DNA of 39,869 nucleotides, taken from contig JAJTDZ010000012.1 of assembly GCA_021298245.1 (NCBI GenBank), positions 1-39,869 of the forward strand, written 5' to 3'. Position 1 is the stretch's first letter. Each line of letters begins with the position of its first letter. Origin of the DNA: Algoriphagus sp. (GTDB taxonomy: Bacteria > Bacteroidota > Bacteroidia > Cytophagales > Cyclobacteriaceae). The notes under the pieces were generated by a model, which worked only from the letters and a program-made list of their open reading frames with translations, was not told the DNA's origin and ran no database searches. A program made the translations under genes and the position numbers. This document shows, piece by piece, positions 18,308-26,730 of this stretch.

Positions 18308-20027
18308 GGTATTTTCCTTCTTTGATTTTGTGAGCTAATTTTTCCGAACCTTCTGGATGTTGCTGTGCTTTCTTCCACCAGGAGATGGCTTCATCTGCCC
18401 AGTTGAGATGGTAAAGAATGTCTCCGTAATGTTCCATTAGGACTCCACCGGGATCTTTTTCCAATAAAATGGCCTTTTCTATGTAAGGCAAGGCTTCTGC
18501 GTATTTTTTCATTTGAAATAATATCCAAGCTAGGGTGTCCAGGTAGGTGGAATTGTTGGGGTTTCTTTTCACCACACGCTCCGCCATGTTTTTTGCCTTT
18601 TCCAGTTCCAACTTTTCTAACGATAGAAAATAAGCATAATTATTTAATACCAGGTCATCTTTTGAATCTATAGCCAATGCTTTTTCAAAGTTGGCAAAGG
18701 CCTTATCTTTCAACCCTAAGTTATATTGGCTATTGGCAAGGGTCCCGTAGGCTACTTGGGCCAATTGCTGATTTTTATTTTCATTCAAGCGTAAGGCATG
18801 CTCTAAGGATATTACCGCCAGGGAATCTTTTTTTTGCGCCGACTTCACCACCCCATCGTAAAACCAAAAGGCTGCCAACTCAGGAAACTCCTCCACAGCC
18901 ATCTGGGTATAATTTTCTACTTCTTGGTAGGGAGTATTTACTTCAAATGAATTTAGAATCACTTCTTCCAGTAAAGTTTGGTTATTAGGCGCCAGGGACA
19001 AGGATTTTTTGTAGAAGGCGATTCCTTCTGCCACCTGTTTTTCTGACATGCGACGCTTTCCAAAGGCTTCAAATATAGAGGCATCCTCAGGATAGGACTC
19101 AAGCATGAGGTATTCTAAGGTGTCTAGTATGGATTCTCTTTCTTGGGTTTTTATTTCTTCAAGAATTCCTTCGTAAGCTTTTGCCTTAGCTGTCGCTGGC
19201 AAGTCAGTACTTTTCATTCCCAAAATCAAATGAGGCAAGGCCCTTGAAGCATCTCCTTTTTCTGAAATCAAGGTGTAGGCAGCCATCTGCAATTCGGGCT
19301 GGTCTGGATATTTCTGTATTTCTCCCTCCACCAAGGAGATGGCTTGATCCAGCCTTCCATTGTTATATAAAATCTCGACCAAGCCCAATACATAAGAGGC
19401 ATTTCCTGGAAAGGAAGCAATCAATTTTTCCCCTTCTTCTATGGCTTTGGGCAAGTTGTTTTTTCTGAGGTAAATCCTTTGTTTTTGAACCGTAAAGGGC
19501 TCTCTCACGCCATAATACGCTTCTGCTCTGTCCAATACTACCAAGGCCTTATCAAATTCGTTGGCATCCAGGTAAATGCTTGCTAAGTCTAAGGTGTAGG
19601 ATTGGTTTTTAGAAGATTCTTGAGTGAGTTTGTCCAAAATTTCTGCTGCCCGCATAGGCTGCTCCAGTTGGTGATACAGTTCTGCAAGAAGTAAGGCATA
19701 AAAGCTATTACTTGGATCCAAGTCTACAGCTCTTTGCGCAAAGGGCAGCGCTTTTTCATGCTTCGTATTTTTCCCAAGCACTTCAGCCATTTTGTAGGAA
19801 ATGGCAGCTTCCTCGGGAGCCAGTTCCAAGGCTTTGTTAAATAATAAATACGCTTTTTTCCAGTCCCCCAGTACAGAAGCTTTTTCTCCTTCGATAAACA
19901 AGCGGTCTACGGTAGCCTGGATTTCTTGTGCTTTTCGCTCTTTTTTAGAAAGATTGCTTTGACATTGACCCAAATAGGGAAGAGAAAAAAAGTAAAATGA
20001 AAGAAGAAAAAAGGGAATAAATTTCAC
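18300..20027 (-). CDS. Tetratricopeptide repeat protein, exported
   Basis: 575 residues with an N-terminal signal peptide (hydrophobic core about 3-20) and some 12 or more TPR units through the length, for example WKKAYLLFNKALELAPEEAA, ALPFAQRAVDLDPSNSFYAL, GIAFYKKSLSLAPNNQTLLE and ALPYIEKAILLEKDPGGVLM. The A/G-x-x-x-Y/F-x-x-A-L-x-L-x-P periodicity is clear. TPR arrays are protein-interaction scaffolds; no enzyme domain is visible. The start is GTG (20025-20027) with no better ATG near. A TATGTTTG element lies 28 nt upstream. It heads a coupled group with the DUF4292 lipoprotein and the EnvC-like factor. Confidence 0.9.
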   Translation of the reverse strand: MKFIPFFLLSFYFFSLPYLGQCQSNLSKKERKAQEIQATVDRLFIEGEKASVLGDWKKAYLLFNKALELAPEEAAISYKMAEVLGKNTKHEKALPFAQRAVDLDPSNSFYALLLAELYHQLEQPMRAAEILDKLTQESSKNQSYTLDLASIYLDANEFDKALVVLDRAEAYYGVREPFTVQKQRIYLRKNNLPKAIEEGEKLIASFPGNASYVLGLVEILYNNGRLDQAISLVEGEIQKYPDQPELQMAAYTLISEKGDASRALPHLILGMKSTDLPATAKAKAYEGILEEIKTQERESILDTLEYLMLESYPEDASIFEAFGKRRMSEKQVAEGIAFYKKSLSLAPNNQTLLEEVILNSFEVNTPYQEVENYTQMAVEEFPELAAFWFYDGVVKSAQKKDSLAVISLEHALRLNENKNQQLAQVAYGTLANSQYNLGLKDKAFANFEKALAIDSKDDLVLNNYAYFLSLEKLELEKAKNMAERVVKRNPNNSTYLDTLAWILFQMKKYAEALPYIEKAILLEKDPGGVLMEHYGDILYHLNWADEAISWWKKAQQHPEGSEKLAHKIKEGKYHE

Positions 20028-20055
20028 TGGAAGAAGGTATTTCTACAGGTCACTG

Positions 20056-20063
20056 CAAACATA
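20056..20063 (-). promoter_or_regulatory. Candidate -7 promoter element of the TPR/DUF4292/envC-like group
   Basis: TATGTTTG on the minus strand matches TAnnTTTG and ends 28 nt before the GTG start. The nearest TTTG upstream is 25 nt away, slightly beyond the usual spacing, so support is partial. Confidence 0.4.
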
Positions 20064-20127
20064 ATGCCTTTTGTGGAATAAGGAAAAACAAATCATTTTC
20101 CATTGGAAAAACAGGTCTCTTTCCAGT

Positions 20128-21618
20128 CTATTTTTTTCCTAAAATACCTGAAATAAACCTTCGGTCTACAAGAAAAATACCTCCCAAAAAGAGCAGGAAA
20201 AGCATGTTTTTAGCTAAAAAATCCAACCAAAAAGATCCCAATTCCAGGTAAAATCCCACGTAACTCAATGCAAACGCCACAGCAACATATCCTATGCCTT
20301 TTAGGCTATGGTAGGGGATAGGATAAAATTTTTGTCCATAATAGAAGCATACTAAGGTCATCACCAAGTAGCAGGCCAAACTACCTACTGCAGCTCCCAT
20401 AAATCCCCATACGGGCACCAGCAAAAAAATACACCCTGCACTGACCGCAGCACCCAGGCAGGTAATCCAAAAACTGTATGTGGTTTTGTCGGTGAGTTTA
20501 AACCAAATGGAAACATTGAAATACACGCCTAAGAGTAAATAGCTTCCCAAAAGAATAGGCACTATAGAAAATCCAAGGGTGTAGGAAGAGCCTTTTAAAA
20601 ACAAGGGGCCAATCCAATTCAAATTGACCGAGAGAACAAGCATCAGCAGGGAACAAAAAATAACAAAAGCATGCATCACCTGAGCGTACAAGTAAGGGGA
20701 GTCTTTTTCTCCAGATTGCCTAAAAAAGAAGGGCTCTGCTGCATATTTGAATGCTTGAATGACGAGGTTCATCAGGATGGCCAACTTAAAATTGGCTCCA
20801 AAAATTCCTGCTGCCTCCCTAGAATTTAATCCAGGGTAAAAGTTGAGCGGTAAGACAAACTCAAAAAGTAACCTAGAGAGCAATTCGTTGGTCACCCCTG
20901 CCAGCCCCATGGCAAGTAGGGGAAGCGAATAGCCCCACATGGGATAGAGGATTTCTTTTTTAAGTTGAAAATCAACCCCCCCTGCTTTCCACCACACCAG
21001 AGGAATAATCAGTCCATTGGCAAGCAAATTGGACAGCAAGATATATTCTACCCCCCAGTTGCTAGGGAAAAAATCAGACGGGAAGGTCCCCGCAGCAATT
21101 CCCTGAGGAACCCAAATCAGGAAAAATAAATTGAATCCTACATTCAAGATGATATTGATGAGCTTGGCGCTCGCAAAGCTCATGGCTTTGTTGTCTAGCC
21201 TTAGCTTAGCAAAAGGTATAGCTAAAAGAGCGTCAAAAGATAAAATCAAGGCGGTCCATTGGAAAAGGTAGGCTTGCCCGGGATAATTCATTTCTTGAGC
21301 TAGAAAAGGGGCAGCTACATAAACCAACGATCCGAGAATCAAAGTAGAACAAAACACTAAGGACTGGGTGTTGGAGTATACTTGTTTTGGATCTAAGGAT
21401 TTTCCGGTAGAAAATCGAAAGAAGGCCGTTTCCATGCCATAGGTAAACACAATATTTAAAAACCCGATCAAGGCATAAATCCCCGTGAATGCACCCAAGT
21501 CTGCTTCACTTAGGTAGGCCGTGTAGACAATGATCAGTAAAAAATTGATGGAACGACCTAGAATGCTACTTAGGCCATAGATGGCGGTTTGTCCTGCAAG
21601 TTTTTTTAGCTGGCTCAT
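20128..21618 (-). CDS. Oligosaccharide/polysaccharide flippase family protein (MOP superfamily)
   Basis: 496 residues with about 12-14 hydrophobic spans and no soluble domain. The opening MSQLKKLAGQTAIYGLSSIL followed by GRSINFLLIIVYTAYLSEAD is typical of Wzx-like/MVF-clan lipid-linked oligosaccharide flippases (polysaccharide biosynthesis protein family). Substrate cannot be told from sequence. ATG at 21616-21618, 15 nt after the enoyl-CoA hydratase gene and most likely on the same transcript. In many Bacteroidota this gene precedes dut, a nucleotidyltransferase and the TPR gene; here dut and the nucleotidyltransferase are absent from that interval. Downstream, a 15-bp palindrome (20096-20110) lies in the 100-nt gap. 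Confidence 0.88.
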   Translation of the reverse strand: MSQLKKLAGQTAIYGLSSILGRSINFLLIIVYTAYLSEADLGAFTGIYALIGFLNIVFTYGMETAFFRFSTGKSLDPKQVYSNTQSLVFCSTLILGSLVYVAAPFLAQEMNYPGQAYLFQWTALILSFDALLAIPFAKLRLDNKAMSFASAKLINIILNVGFNLFFLIWVPQGIAAGTFPSDFFPSNWGVEYILLSNLLANGLIIPLVWWKAGGVDFQLKKEILYPMWGYSLPLLAMGLAGVTNELLSRLLFEFVLPLNFYPGLNSREAAGIFGANFKLAILMNLVIQAFKYAAEPFFFRQSGEKDSPYLYAQVMHAFVIFCSLLMLVLSVNLNWIGPLFLKGSSYTLGFSIVPILLGSYLLLGVYFNVSIWFKLTDKTTYSFWITCLGAAVSAGCIFLLVPVWGFMGAAVGSLACYLVMTLVCFYYGQKFYPIPYHSLKGIGYVAVAFALSYVGFYLELGSFWLDFLAKNMLFLLFLGGIFLVDRRFISGILGKK

Positions 21619-21633
21619 GAAGGCAGGAGATGC

Positions 21634-22416
21634 TTATTCTCCACGGAAGATAGGCTTTCTTTTTTCAAGAAATGCAGAGGTTCCCTCTTTGTAATCTCCT
21701 GATTTCACGCACCTGGCAAAGGAATTTGCTTCGGTTTGGTATCCATTTTCATCTGAAAATACCGCGTTGACGCAATCCACTATCATGCCGATAGCCAGGG
21801 GTGCTTTGCTCCTGATTTTCTCCACTATTGCTTCTGCGCATGCTATCGCCTCTTCCTTAGTAGGGAATACATGATTGACCAAGCCTAGGCTTTTCGCTTC
21901 TTCTGCTCCTATCATGTCCCCGGTCATCATCAATTCATTGGCTTTTCCTCTCCCTACCAAAAGGGTAAGTCTTTGGGTACCTCCGTATCCCGGAATGATA
22001 CCCAGATTTACCTCGGGTTGACCAAATTTGGCATTGGCCGTAGCTATTCGAATGTGACAAGCCATGGCTAACTCACATCCTCCTCCCAAGGTATATCCGT
22101 TGGTGACAGCAAGAACAGGTTTGTGGCAATTTTCAATCATGGCGAAAATCTCCTGACCAAATTCAGCGAACTTACGCGCATTAACCTCGTTGAGTGAGGC
22201 AATTTCGGTGATATCTGCCCCAGCCACAAACGCTTTTTCTCCTGCACCAGTGAGAATGACTGCTTTGATGGATTTATTGTCCATCAATTGTTCGAATACC
22301 AACTTGAGCTCTTCCAGGGTGGAAAAACTCAGAGCATTCATTTTATCTTCTCTATTGATGGTCAAATAAAGAATTCCATTTTTCTCTTCGGAGGTGATAT
22401 TGACGATTTCAGTCAT
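21634..22416 (-). CDS. Enoyl-CoA hydratase/isomerase family protein (crotonase fold)
   Basis: 260 residues, the usual length of a short-chain enoyl-CoA hydratase, which adds water across the trans-2,3 double bond of enoyl-CoA in beta-oxidation. Both catalytic glutamates are present by motif: Glu115 in TLGGGCELAMACHI and Glu135 in FGQPEVNLGIIPGYGGTQRL; FVAGADITEI supplies part of the oxyanion hole. The family also holds crotonases and isomerases, but two Glu residues favour a hydratase. The exact chain-length preference is not visible. ATG at 22414-22416; first gene of a transcript with the flippase, an unlikely functional pair. Confidence 0.9.
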   Translation of the reverse strand: MTEIVNITSEEKNGILYLTINREDKMNALSFSTLEELKLVFEQLMDNKSIKAVILTGAGEKAFVAGADITEIASLNEVNARKFAEFGQEIFAMIENCHKPVLAVTNGYTLGGGCELAMACHIRIATANAKFGQPEVNLGIIPGYGGTQRLTLLVGRGKANELMMTGDMIGAEEAKSLGLVNHVFPTKEEAIACAEAIVEKIRSKAPLAIGMIVDCVNAVFSDENGYQTEANSFARCVKSGDYKEGTSAFLEKRKPIFRGE

Positions 22417-22438
22417 GCGGATGCAAGATTACATGAAA

Positions 22439-22468
22439 CAAATATACGTTTGACAAGAACAATGCCAA
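22439..22468 (-). promoter_or_regulatory. Bacteroidota-type promoter of the enoyl-CoA hydratase/flippase transcript
   Basis: On the minus strand TTG (22466-22468) is followed after 19 nt by TATATTTG (22439-22446); a TTTG at 22470-22473 gives an alternative 23-nt spacer. The -7 element ends 22 nt before the start codon. Confidence 0.68.
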
Positions 22469-22584
22469 GCAAAGGCATTTGGAAAAACCAAGAACATCAG
22501 ATGAATCTCTGTTTTCAAAATTTTTTTAATGCTACCTATAAGGTGATTTTTTGCAGTAATTAGAGGGTTTTCGCCCCTTTTGTC

Positions 22585-22592
22585 TACTTTTG
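22585..22592 (+). promoter_or_regulatory. Candidate -7 promoter element of icd
   Basis: TACTTTTG fits TAnnTTTG and ends 37 nt before the icd start. No TTG stands at the usual -33 distance (the nearest, 22551-22553, is 31 nt away), so the match is partial. Confidence 0.42.
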
Positions 22593-22629
22593 CGCCAGCA
22601 TTTGAATTGAGGCTTTACCAACTACACCT

Positions 22630-24084
22630 ATGTCTAACCATCGAAAAATTACCGTGGCCTATGGCGACGGGATTGGACCTGAAATCATGACTGCCACGCT
22701 GTCTATCTTGGACGCAGCAGGAGCCAATTTAGACTATGAAGTCATTGAAATCGGGGAAAAAGTATACCTCAAAGGAATCAGTTCGGGAATGGAGCCTACT
22801 GCCTTTGATTCCTTGCGAGCCAACAAGGTGTTTTTAAAATCTCCCATTACTACCCCCCAAGGTGGAGGATTTAAATCCCTCAACGTGACTACCCGCAAGT
22901 CTTTTGGTTTGTTTGCCAACGTCCGTCCTTGTAAGTCCTACTCTCCTTTTGTAAAAACCCATTTTCCTAAGACTGACCTGGTGATCATTCGGGAAAATGA
23001 AGAGGATTTGTATGCGGGTATTGAGCATAGACAGACCCAGGAGGTGTACCAATGCCTGAAAGTCATCTCTCAGCCAGGTTCGGAAAAGATTATTCGCTAT
23101 GCTTTTGAGTATGCCAAAAAATATGGCAGAAAAAAGGTCACCTGCATGACCAAAGACAATATCATGAAGCTGGCAGACGGGCTTTTCCACAAAACTTTTG
23201 ACGTAATCGCCAAGGAATATCCAGACATCCTGTCCGAACACAAAATCATAGATATCGGTACTGCTTTGATTGCCGAGCGCCCCGAAGTGTTTGATGTGAT
23301 TGTCACCCTCAATTTGTATGGAGATATTATCTCAGATGTGGCGGCACAAGTCACGGGCTCGGTGGGTTTGGGAGGCTCGGCCAATGTAGGAGAAGAAGTA
23401 GCCATGTTTGAAGCCATTCATGGTTCGGCACCAGACATTGCAGGCAAGGATATCGCCAACCCATCTGGTTTATTGAATGGAGCCATCCTGATGTTGGTTC
23501 ATCTGGGCATGCCAGAGGTAGCAGAAAAAATTTCAAATGCCTGGATGAAAACCTTAGAAGATGGGATACATACGGCTGACATTTACCAGGAAGGTCTATC
23601 GTCCAAGAAAGTAGGCACCAAGGAATTTGCTCAAGCGGTCATCGCCCGCTTAGGTCAGTGCCCCAGTCGACTCATCCCTGCCTCCTTTGGCAAAGAGGGA
23701 GGTAAGCCCATGGCCATTCGCCTTAGTCCTAAGCCAAAAAGCAAAAAGGAATTGCTGGGCATTGACGTATTTCTAGACTGGGACCAAGAGGATAGAGATC
23801 CCAACAAATTGGGGGCTTTGCTACAACAAATCCAAACCCCCGGCTTAAGCTTACAGTTGATCACCAACCGTGGCGTAAAGGTATTCCCTGAAGGCTTGAA
23901 GGAAACCTTCTGCACAGACCATTGGCGGTGCCGATTCAAATCGACGAATGGAGGGGCCATTGACCATCGCCAGGTCATTGCCTTGCTTCAAGAGATCGAT
24001 GGCCTAGGATTGGATTTCATCAAGACCGAACACCTGTACACGTTTGATGGAGTAAAAGGGTATTCTTTGGCTCAAGGAGAATAA
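22630..24084 (+). CDS. icd: NADP-type isocitrate dehydrogenase, long form with C-terminal extension
   Basis: Oxidises isocitrate to 2-oxoglutarate and CO2 in the TCA cycle. The catalytic core (about 1-345) has the beta-decarboxylating dehydrogenase marks: VAYGDGIGPEIM, NVRPCKSYSPF, the substrate segment IRENEEDLYAGIEHRQ, NLYGDIISDVAAQVTGSVGL and EAIHGSAPDIAGKDIANPSG. At 484 residues it is longer than E. coli Icd (416) and carries a 130-residue C-terminal domain (about 350-484, LLGIDVFLDWDQEDRDPNKL) as in the Thermus thermophilus and Rickettsia enzymes. The family is usually annotated NADP-dependent; cofactor choice was not tested. ATG at 22630, with an intrinsic terminator 29 nt after the stop. 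Confidence 0.9.
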   Translation: MSNHRKITVAYGDGIGPEIMTATLSILDAAGANLDYEVIEIGEKVYLKGISSGMEPTAFDSLRANKVFLKSPITTPQGGGFKSLNVTTRKSFGLFANVRPCKSYSPFVKTHFPKTDLVIIRENEEDLYAGIEHRQTQEVYQCLKVISQPGSEKIIRYAFEYAKKYGRKKVTCMTKDNIMKLADGLFHKTFDVIAKEYPDILSEHKIIDIGTALIAERPEVFDVIVTLNLYGDIISDVAAQVTGSVGLGGSANVGEEVAMFEAIHGSAPDIAGKDIANPSGLLNGAILMLVHLGMPEVAEKISNAWMKTLEDGIHTADIYQEGLSSKKVGTKEFAQAVIARLGQCPSRLIPASFGKEGGKPMAIRLSPKPKSKKELLGIDVFLDWDQEDRDPNKLGALLQQIQTPGLSLQLITNRGVKVFPEGLKETFCTDHWRCRFKSTNGGAIDHRQVIALLQEIDGLGLDFIKTEHLYTFDGVKGYSLAQGE

Positions 24085-24112
24085 AAGACTTCGTGAGAAA
24101 GGCAAACAACGA

Positions 24113-24139
24113 GAAAAGGGGAAGAAAATTCCCCTTTTT
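24113..24139 (+). terminator. Intrinsic terminator of icd
   Basis: AAAAGGGGAA (24114-24123) pairs with TTCCCCTTTT (24129-24138) around the loop GAAAA, followed by T/C-rich sequence to 24144. It lies 29 nt after the icd stop and just before the glycosyltransferase promoter element. Confidence 0.85.
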
Positions 24140-24146
24140 CTTTTAG

Positions 24147-24154
24147 TACATTTG
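24147..24154 (+). promoter_or_regulatory. Candidate -7 promoter element of the glycosyltransferase gene
   Basis: TACATTTG matches TAnnTTTG, 32 nt before the start codon and right after the icd terminator. The -33 region falls in the terminator stem and has no TTG, so only half of the consensus is present. Confidence 0.42.
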
Positions 24155-24186
24155 TACCAAGGGCTTTCCCAACTAGCTAGCTTTCC

Positions 24187-25479
24187 ATGAAAAAACGCGT
24201 TTTGATCGTCACCTACTATTGGCCTCCTAGCGGAGGATCTGGCGTACAGCGTTGGTTGAAGTTTGCCAAGTATTTGCCCCAATCGGGCTGGGAGCCTGTG
24301 ATATTTACACCAGAAAATCCTGATTTCGACCTCCAAGACGAGAGCTTGCTCAAAGAAATCTCTCCCCATCTGGAGGTCATTCGCTTCCCCATCTGGGAGC
24401 CATACCACTTGTTTTCGAAGGTAAAAAGGAGGGGAAAGAGTCATCCAGGTCGTATGCTAGAACAACCAAAAAAAGGGCTTCTAGAAAAAATAGCCATATG
24501 GCTGCGGGCCAACATCCTCGTACCGGATCCTCGGATTTTCTGGGTGAAGCCTGCTGTCAAGTTTCTTCATACCCTACTCCAAGAAGGGCAATTTCAAGCC
24601 GTGATAACGACGGGCCCACCCCATAGTTTGCACCTGATCGGCCTACAAGTCAAGAAAAAATACGAAGTGCCCTGGTTGGCAGACTTTCGGGATCCCTGGT
24701 CCCAGTGGGAATTTCTGGACACGCTCCCCATGCTCTCCATTATCCGCCGCCGTCACGAAGCCTTGGAGCGAAAGGTCTTGCAAGAAGCCAATGTGGTGGT
24801 GAGTATTTCTCCTACCTTTCAGCGGGACCTAGAAAAACTGGCGGGTCGAAAGATTGAGCTTCTGACCAATGGCTTTGATCCAGAAGACCTGCCGGATCAT
24901 TTTACACCTGTGCTCAAGGAGGCTGACACTCTTCACTTGGTGTATTCAGGCATTATTGATGCCATTCGTAATCCCATGCCTTTGCTGGAAGCCATGAAGG
25001 CTGAGTTTGAAGGCGAAGCAGAGGAGGTGAAATTCAGTTTTGTTGGCAAAGTGAGCACAGCAGTACAGGACTTCGTTGCCTCTGATCCCTGGCTGAGAAG
25101 CAAGGTCCATTTTGTGGGCTACGTGACCCATTCCCAAGTATTTTCCTATTATGCGCAGGCCCATGCCCTGGTACTCATCCTTACCGATACCAAAAATGCC
25201 AAGGGTAATATTCCAGGCAAACTTTTTGAATACATGGCTACAGGAATCCCTATCCTGGCTATGGGTGATCCTGAAGGGGATTCGGCAGCTATTTTGAGAG
25301 AGAGTAAAGCGGGTGAAGTGCTAGCCCATCAGAATAAAATCGGAATTCAGGCACAACTTAGATATCTTTTTGCTTCTGCAGGTACCGATCAGTCCCAAAA
25401 GTCCATGGAGCACTATGCAAGGCCTTCTTTGACTAAGCAACTTTCCAAATTGCTGGATAAAATCGCTCAGGTATCTTGA
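24187..25479 (+). CDS. Glycosyltransferase, GT4-like (GT-B fold)
   Basis: 430 residues. The N-terminus MKKRVLIVTYYWPPSGGSGV followed by QRWLKFAKYLP is the acceptor-domain opening of GT4/group 1 transferases (Rossmann strand, then a Gly-rich loop and a helix). ITTGPPHSLHLIGLQVK and LADFRDPWSQ lie in the N-domain. The C-domain holds LTNGFDPEDLP, HLVYSGIIDAIRNPMPLLEA, VHFVGYVTHSQVFSYYAQAH and KGNIPGKLFEYMATGIPILA, the last being the nucleotide-sugar binding E-x-x-x-G-x-P block. It probably works on cell-surface glycans, but donor and acceptor are unknown. Single gene: own terminator downstream (25487-25516) and promoter element upstream. Confidence 0.9.
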   Translation: MKKRVLIVTYYWPPSGGSGVQRWLKFAKYLPQSGWEPVIFTPENPDFDLQDESLLKEISPHLEVIRFPIWEPYHLFSKVKRRGKSHPGRMLEQPKKGLLEKIAIWLRANILVPDPRIFWVKPAVKFLHTLLQEGQFQAVITTGPPHSLHLIGLQVKKKYEVPWLADFRDPWSQWEFLDTLPMLSIIRRRHEALERKVLQEANVVVSISPTFQRDLEKLAGRKIELLTNGFDPEDLPDHFTPVLKEADTLHLVYSGIIDAIRNPMPLLEAMKAEFEGEAEEVKFSFVGKVSTAVQDFVASDPWLRSKVHFVGYVTHSQVFSYYAQAHALVLILTDTKNAKGNIPGKLFEYMATGIPILAMGDPEGDSAAILRESKAGEVLAHQNKIGIQAQLRYLFASAGTDQSQKSMEHYARPSLTKQLSKLLDKIAQVS

Positions 25480-25486
25480 GATAAAG

Positions 25487-25516
25487 AGCGAATCCTTGGG
25501 GGTATTCGCTTTTTTC
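25487..25516 (+). terminator. Intrinsic terminator of the glycosyltransferase gene
   Basis: AGCGAAT (25487-25493) pairs with ATTCGCT (25504-25510), with two extra CC/GG pairs across a bulged T, followed by TTTTTT (25510-25516). It starts 8 nt after the stop codon. Confidence 0.8.
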
Positions 25517-25540
25517 CCTCTATTTTTTTTACATTTCCTC

Positions 25541-26677
25541 ATGCCTTCAACTTCCTCCCTTTTGCTGATCCCTGCAGCCTTATGTTTGGCCGTGTTTTTT
25601 GCCCAATGGCTTACCCGATTTTCTTGGGCCAAATCCGTAGGAACGCCCATATTTGTGATTCTCATTTGTGCCTTTCTCTCCAATATTGGATGGATTCCCA
25701 GTGCCATGGAGGCCAATCCCATTTACGAAGGAATATTTGTTTACCTAGCACCCTTGGGCATATTTATTGCCTTGTTGGAGGTAGACCTCAAGAGCCTGAA
25801 AAAAGCAGGACTTCCTTTATTGCTCCTGTTTTTGTTGGGTTCCTTGGCCACGGTGATTGGGGTATTGGTCGCCTGGGTGCTCGTTCAGCCTGGGGAAGTG
25901 ATAGGCTCCTTGGCACCCGCCGTAGCGGGGATGTACACGGGGACCTACATCGGAGGATCGGTCAACTTCAATGCCATTGCCTTGCATTACCAGGTCAATG
26001 AAGCAGGCAATTTGTTTGCCGCCACCACGGTCATCGACAACCTCGTAGGTACTCCCTGGATCATTGCCACCTTGATTTTACCCAAATACCTGCAAAAGCT
26101 ATTTCCAAGAAAAAAATTGGCTACAGCAGGTGGCAGGGAAAGAGTTTCTACCCAAGAGAGCATTTCTTTGGGGTCTCTAGCAGCCATGCTTGCTTTGGGC
26201 TTATTGGCTATGGCAAGCAGCAAGGTTTTGGTGATGTGGTTTCCTCAAGTGCCCGAACTCATTTTTCTGACCACCTTAGCACTGATATTTGCTCAGTTTC
26301 CAGCAGTGCAGCAACTGCAAGGGAAGCACACCTTCGGCTATTTCTTTATTTTGATTTTTTTGGCCGTGATCGGCACCCTCTGTGATTTGGGTGCTTTGGT
26401 GGAGGCAGGAGATCTTGCCGGTACCTTACTCCTTTTTGTTGGGATCTTGGTGGCGGTACATGGTTTGGTGCTATTTGGGATAGGTGCCTTGCTCAAAATG
26501 GATTGGGATATGATTGCAGTAGCCTCTCAAGCCAATATTGGTGGCAATACCACAGCCATTGCCGCTGCAGAAAGCCTTCAACGCCCTGATTTGCTCCTGC
26601 CGGGAATGCTGGTAGGCAGTCTAGGCAATGCCATAGGTACCTACGTGGGATTTGCCGTCGCCGCCCTGTTGTTTTAG
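25541..26677 (+). CDS. DUF819 family multi-pass membrane protein
   Basis: 378 residues from ATG 25541 (MPSTSSLLLIPA), with about ten hydrophobic spans. The block YTGTYIGGSVNFNAIALHYQ followed by VNEAGNLFAATTVIDNLVGTPW is characteristic of DUF819 (YjcL-like), as is the mirrored ASQANIGGNTTAIAAAESLQ near the C-terminus. The two related Gly/Asn-rich re-entrant-like segments point to an internal repeat and a transporter fold, but no substrate is established for the family. A TTG at 25496 would add 15 residues including a poor, terminator-overlapping region, so I rejected it. It precedes the bile-acid-symporter family gene by 53 nt, and they may share a transcript. Confidence 0.87.
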   Translation: MPSTSSLLLIPAALCLAVFFAQWLTRFSWAKSVGTPIFVILICAFLSNIGWIPSAMEANPIYEGIFVYLAPLGIFIALLEVDLKSLKKAGLPLLLLFLLGSLATVIGVLVAWVLVQPGEVIGSLAPAVAGMYTGTYIGGSVNFNAIALHYQVNEAGNLFAATTVIDNLVGTPWIIATLILPKYLQKLFPRKKLATAGGRERVSTQESISLGSLAAMLALGLLAMASSKVLVMWFPQVPELIFLTTLALIFAQFPAVQQLQGKHTFGYFFILIFLAVIGTLCDLGALVEAGDLAGTLLLFVGILVAVHGLVLFGIGALLKMDWDMIAVASQANIGGNTTAIAAAESLQRPDLLLPGMLVGSLGNAIGTYVGFAVAALLF

Positions 26678-26730
26678 AACTGCAGCGCTTTCCTTAGATT
26701 AGTAACAGATTCACCCTCTACCCTTTAGCC

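Noticed and set aside
20096..20110. 15-bp palindrome TTTTCCA-T-TGGAAAA downstream of the flippase gene
   Set aside because: Short, AT-rich and without a T run on the minus strand; could occur by chance, so it is mentioned only with the flippase.
24004..24444. Minus-strand frame of 146 residues across the icd/glycosyltransferase gap
   Set aside because: It lies antisense to two firm genes and over the icd terminator, and matches no family.
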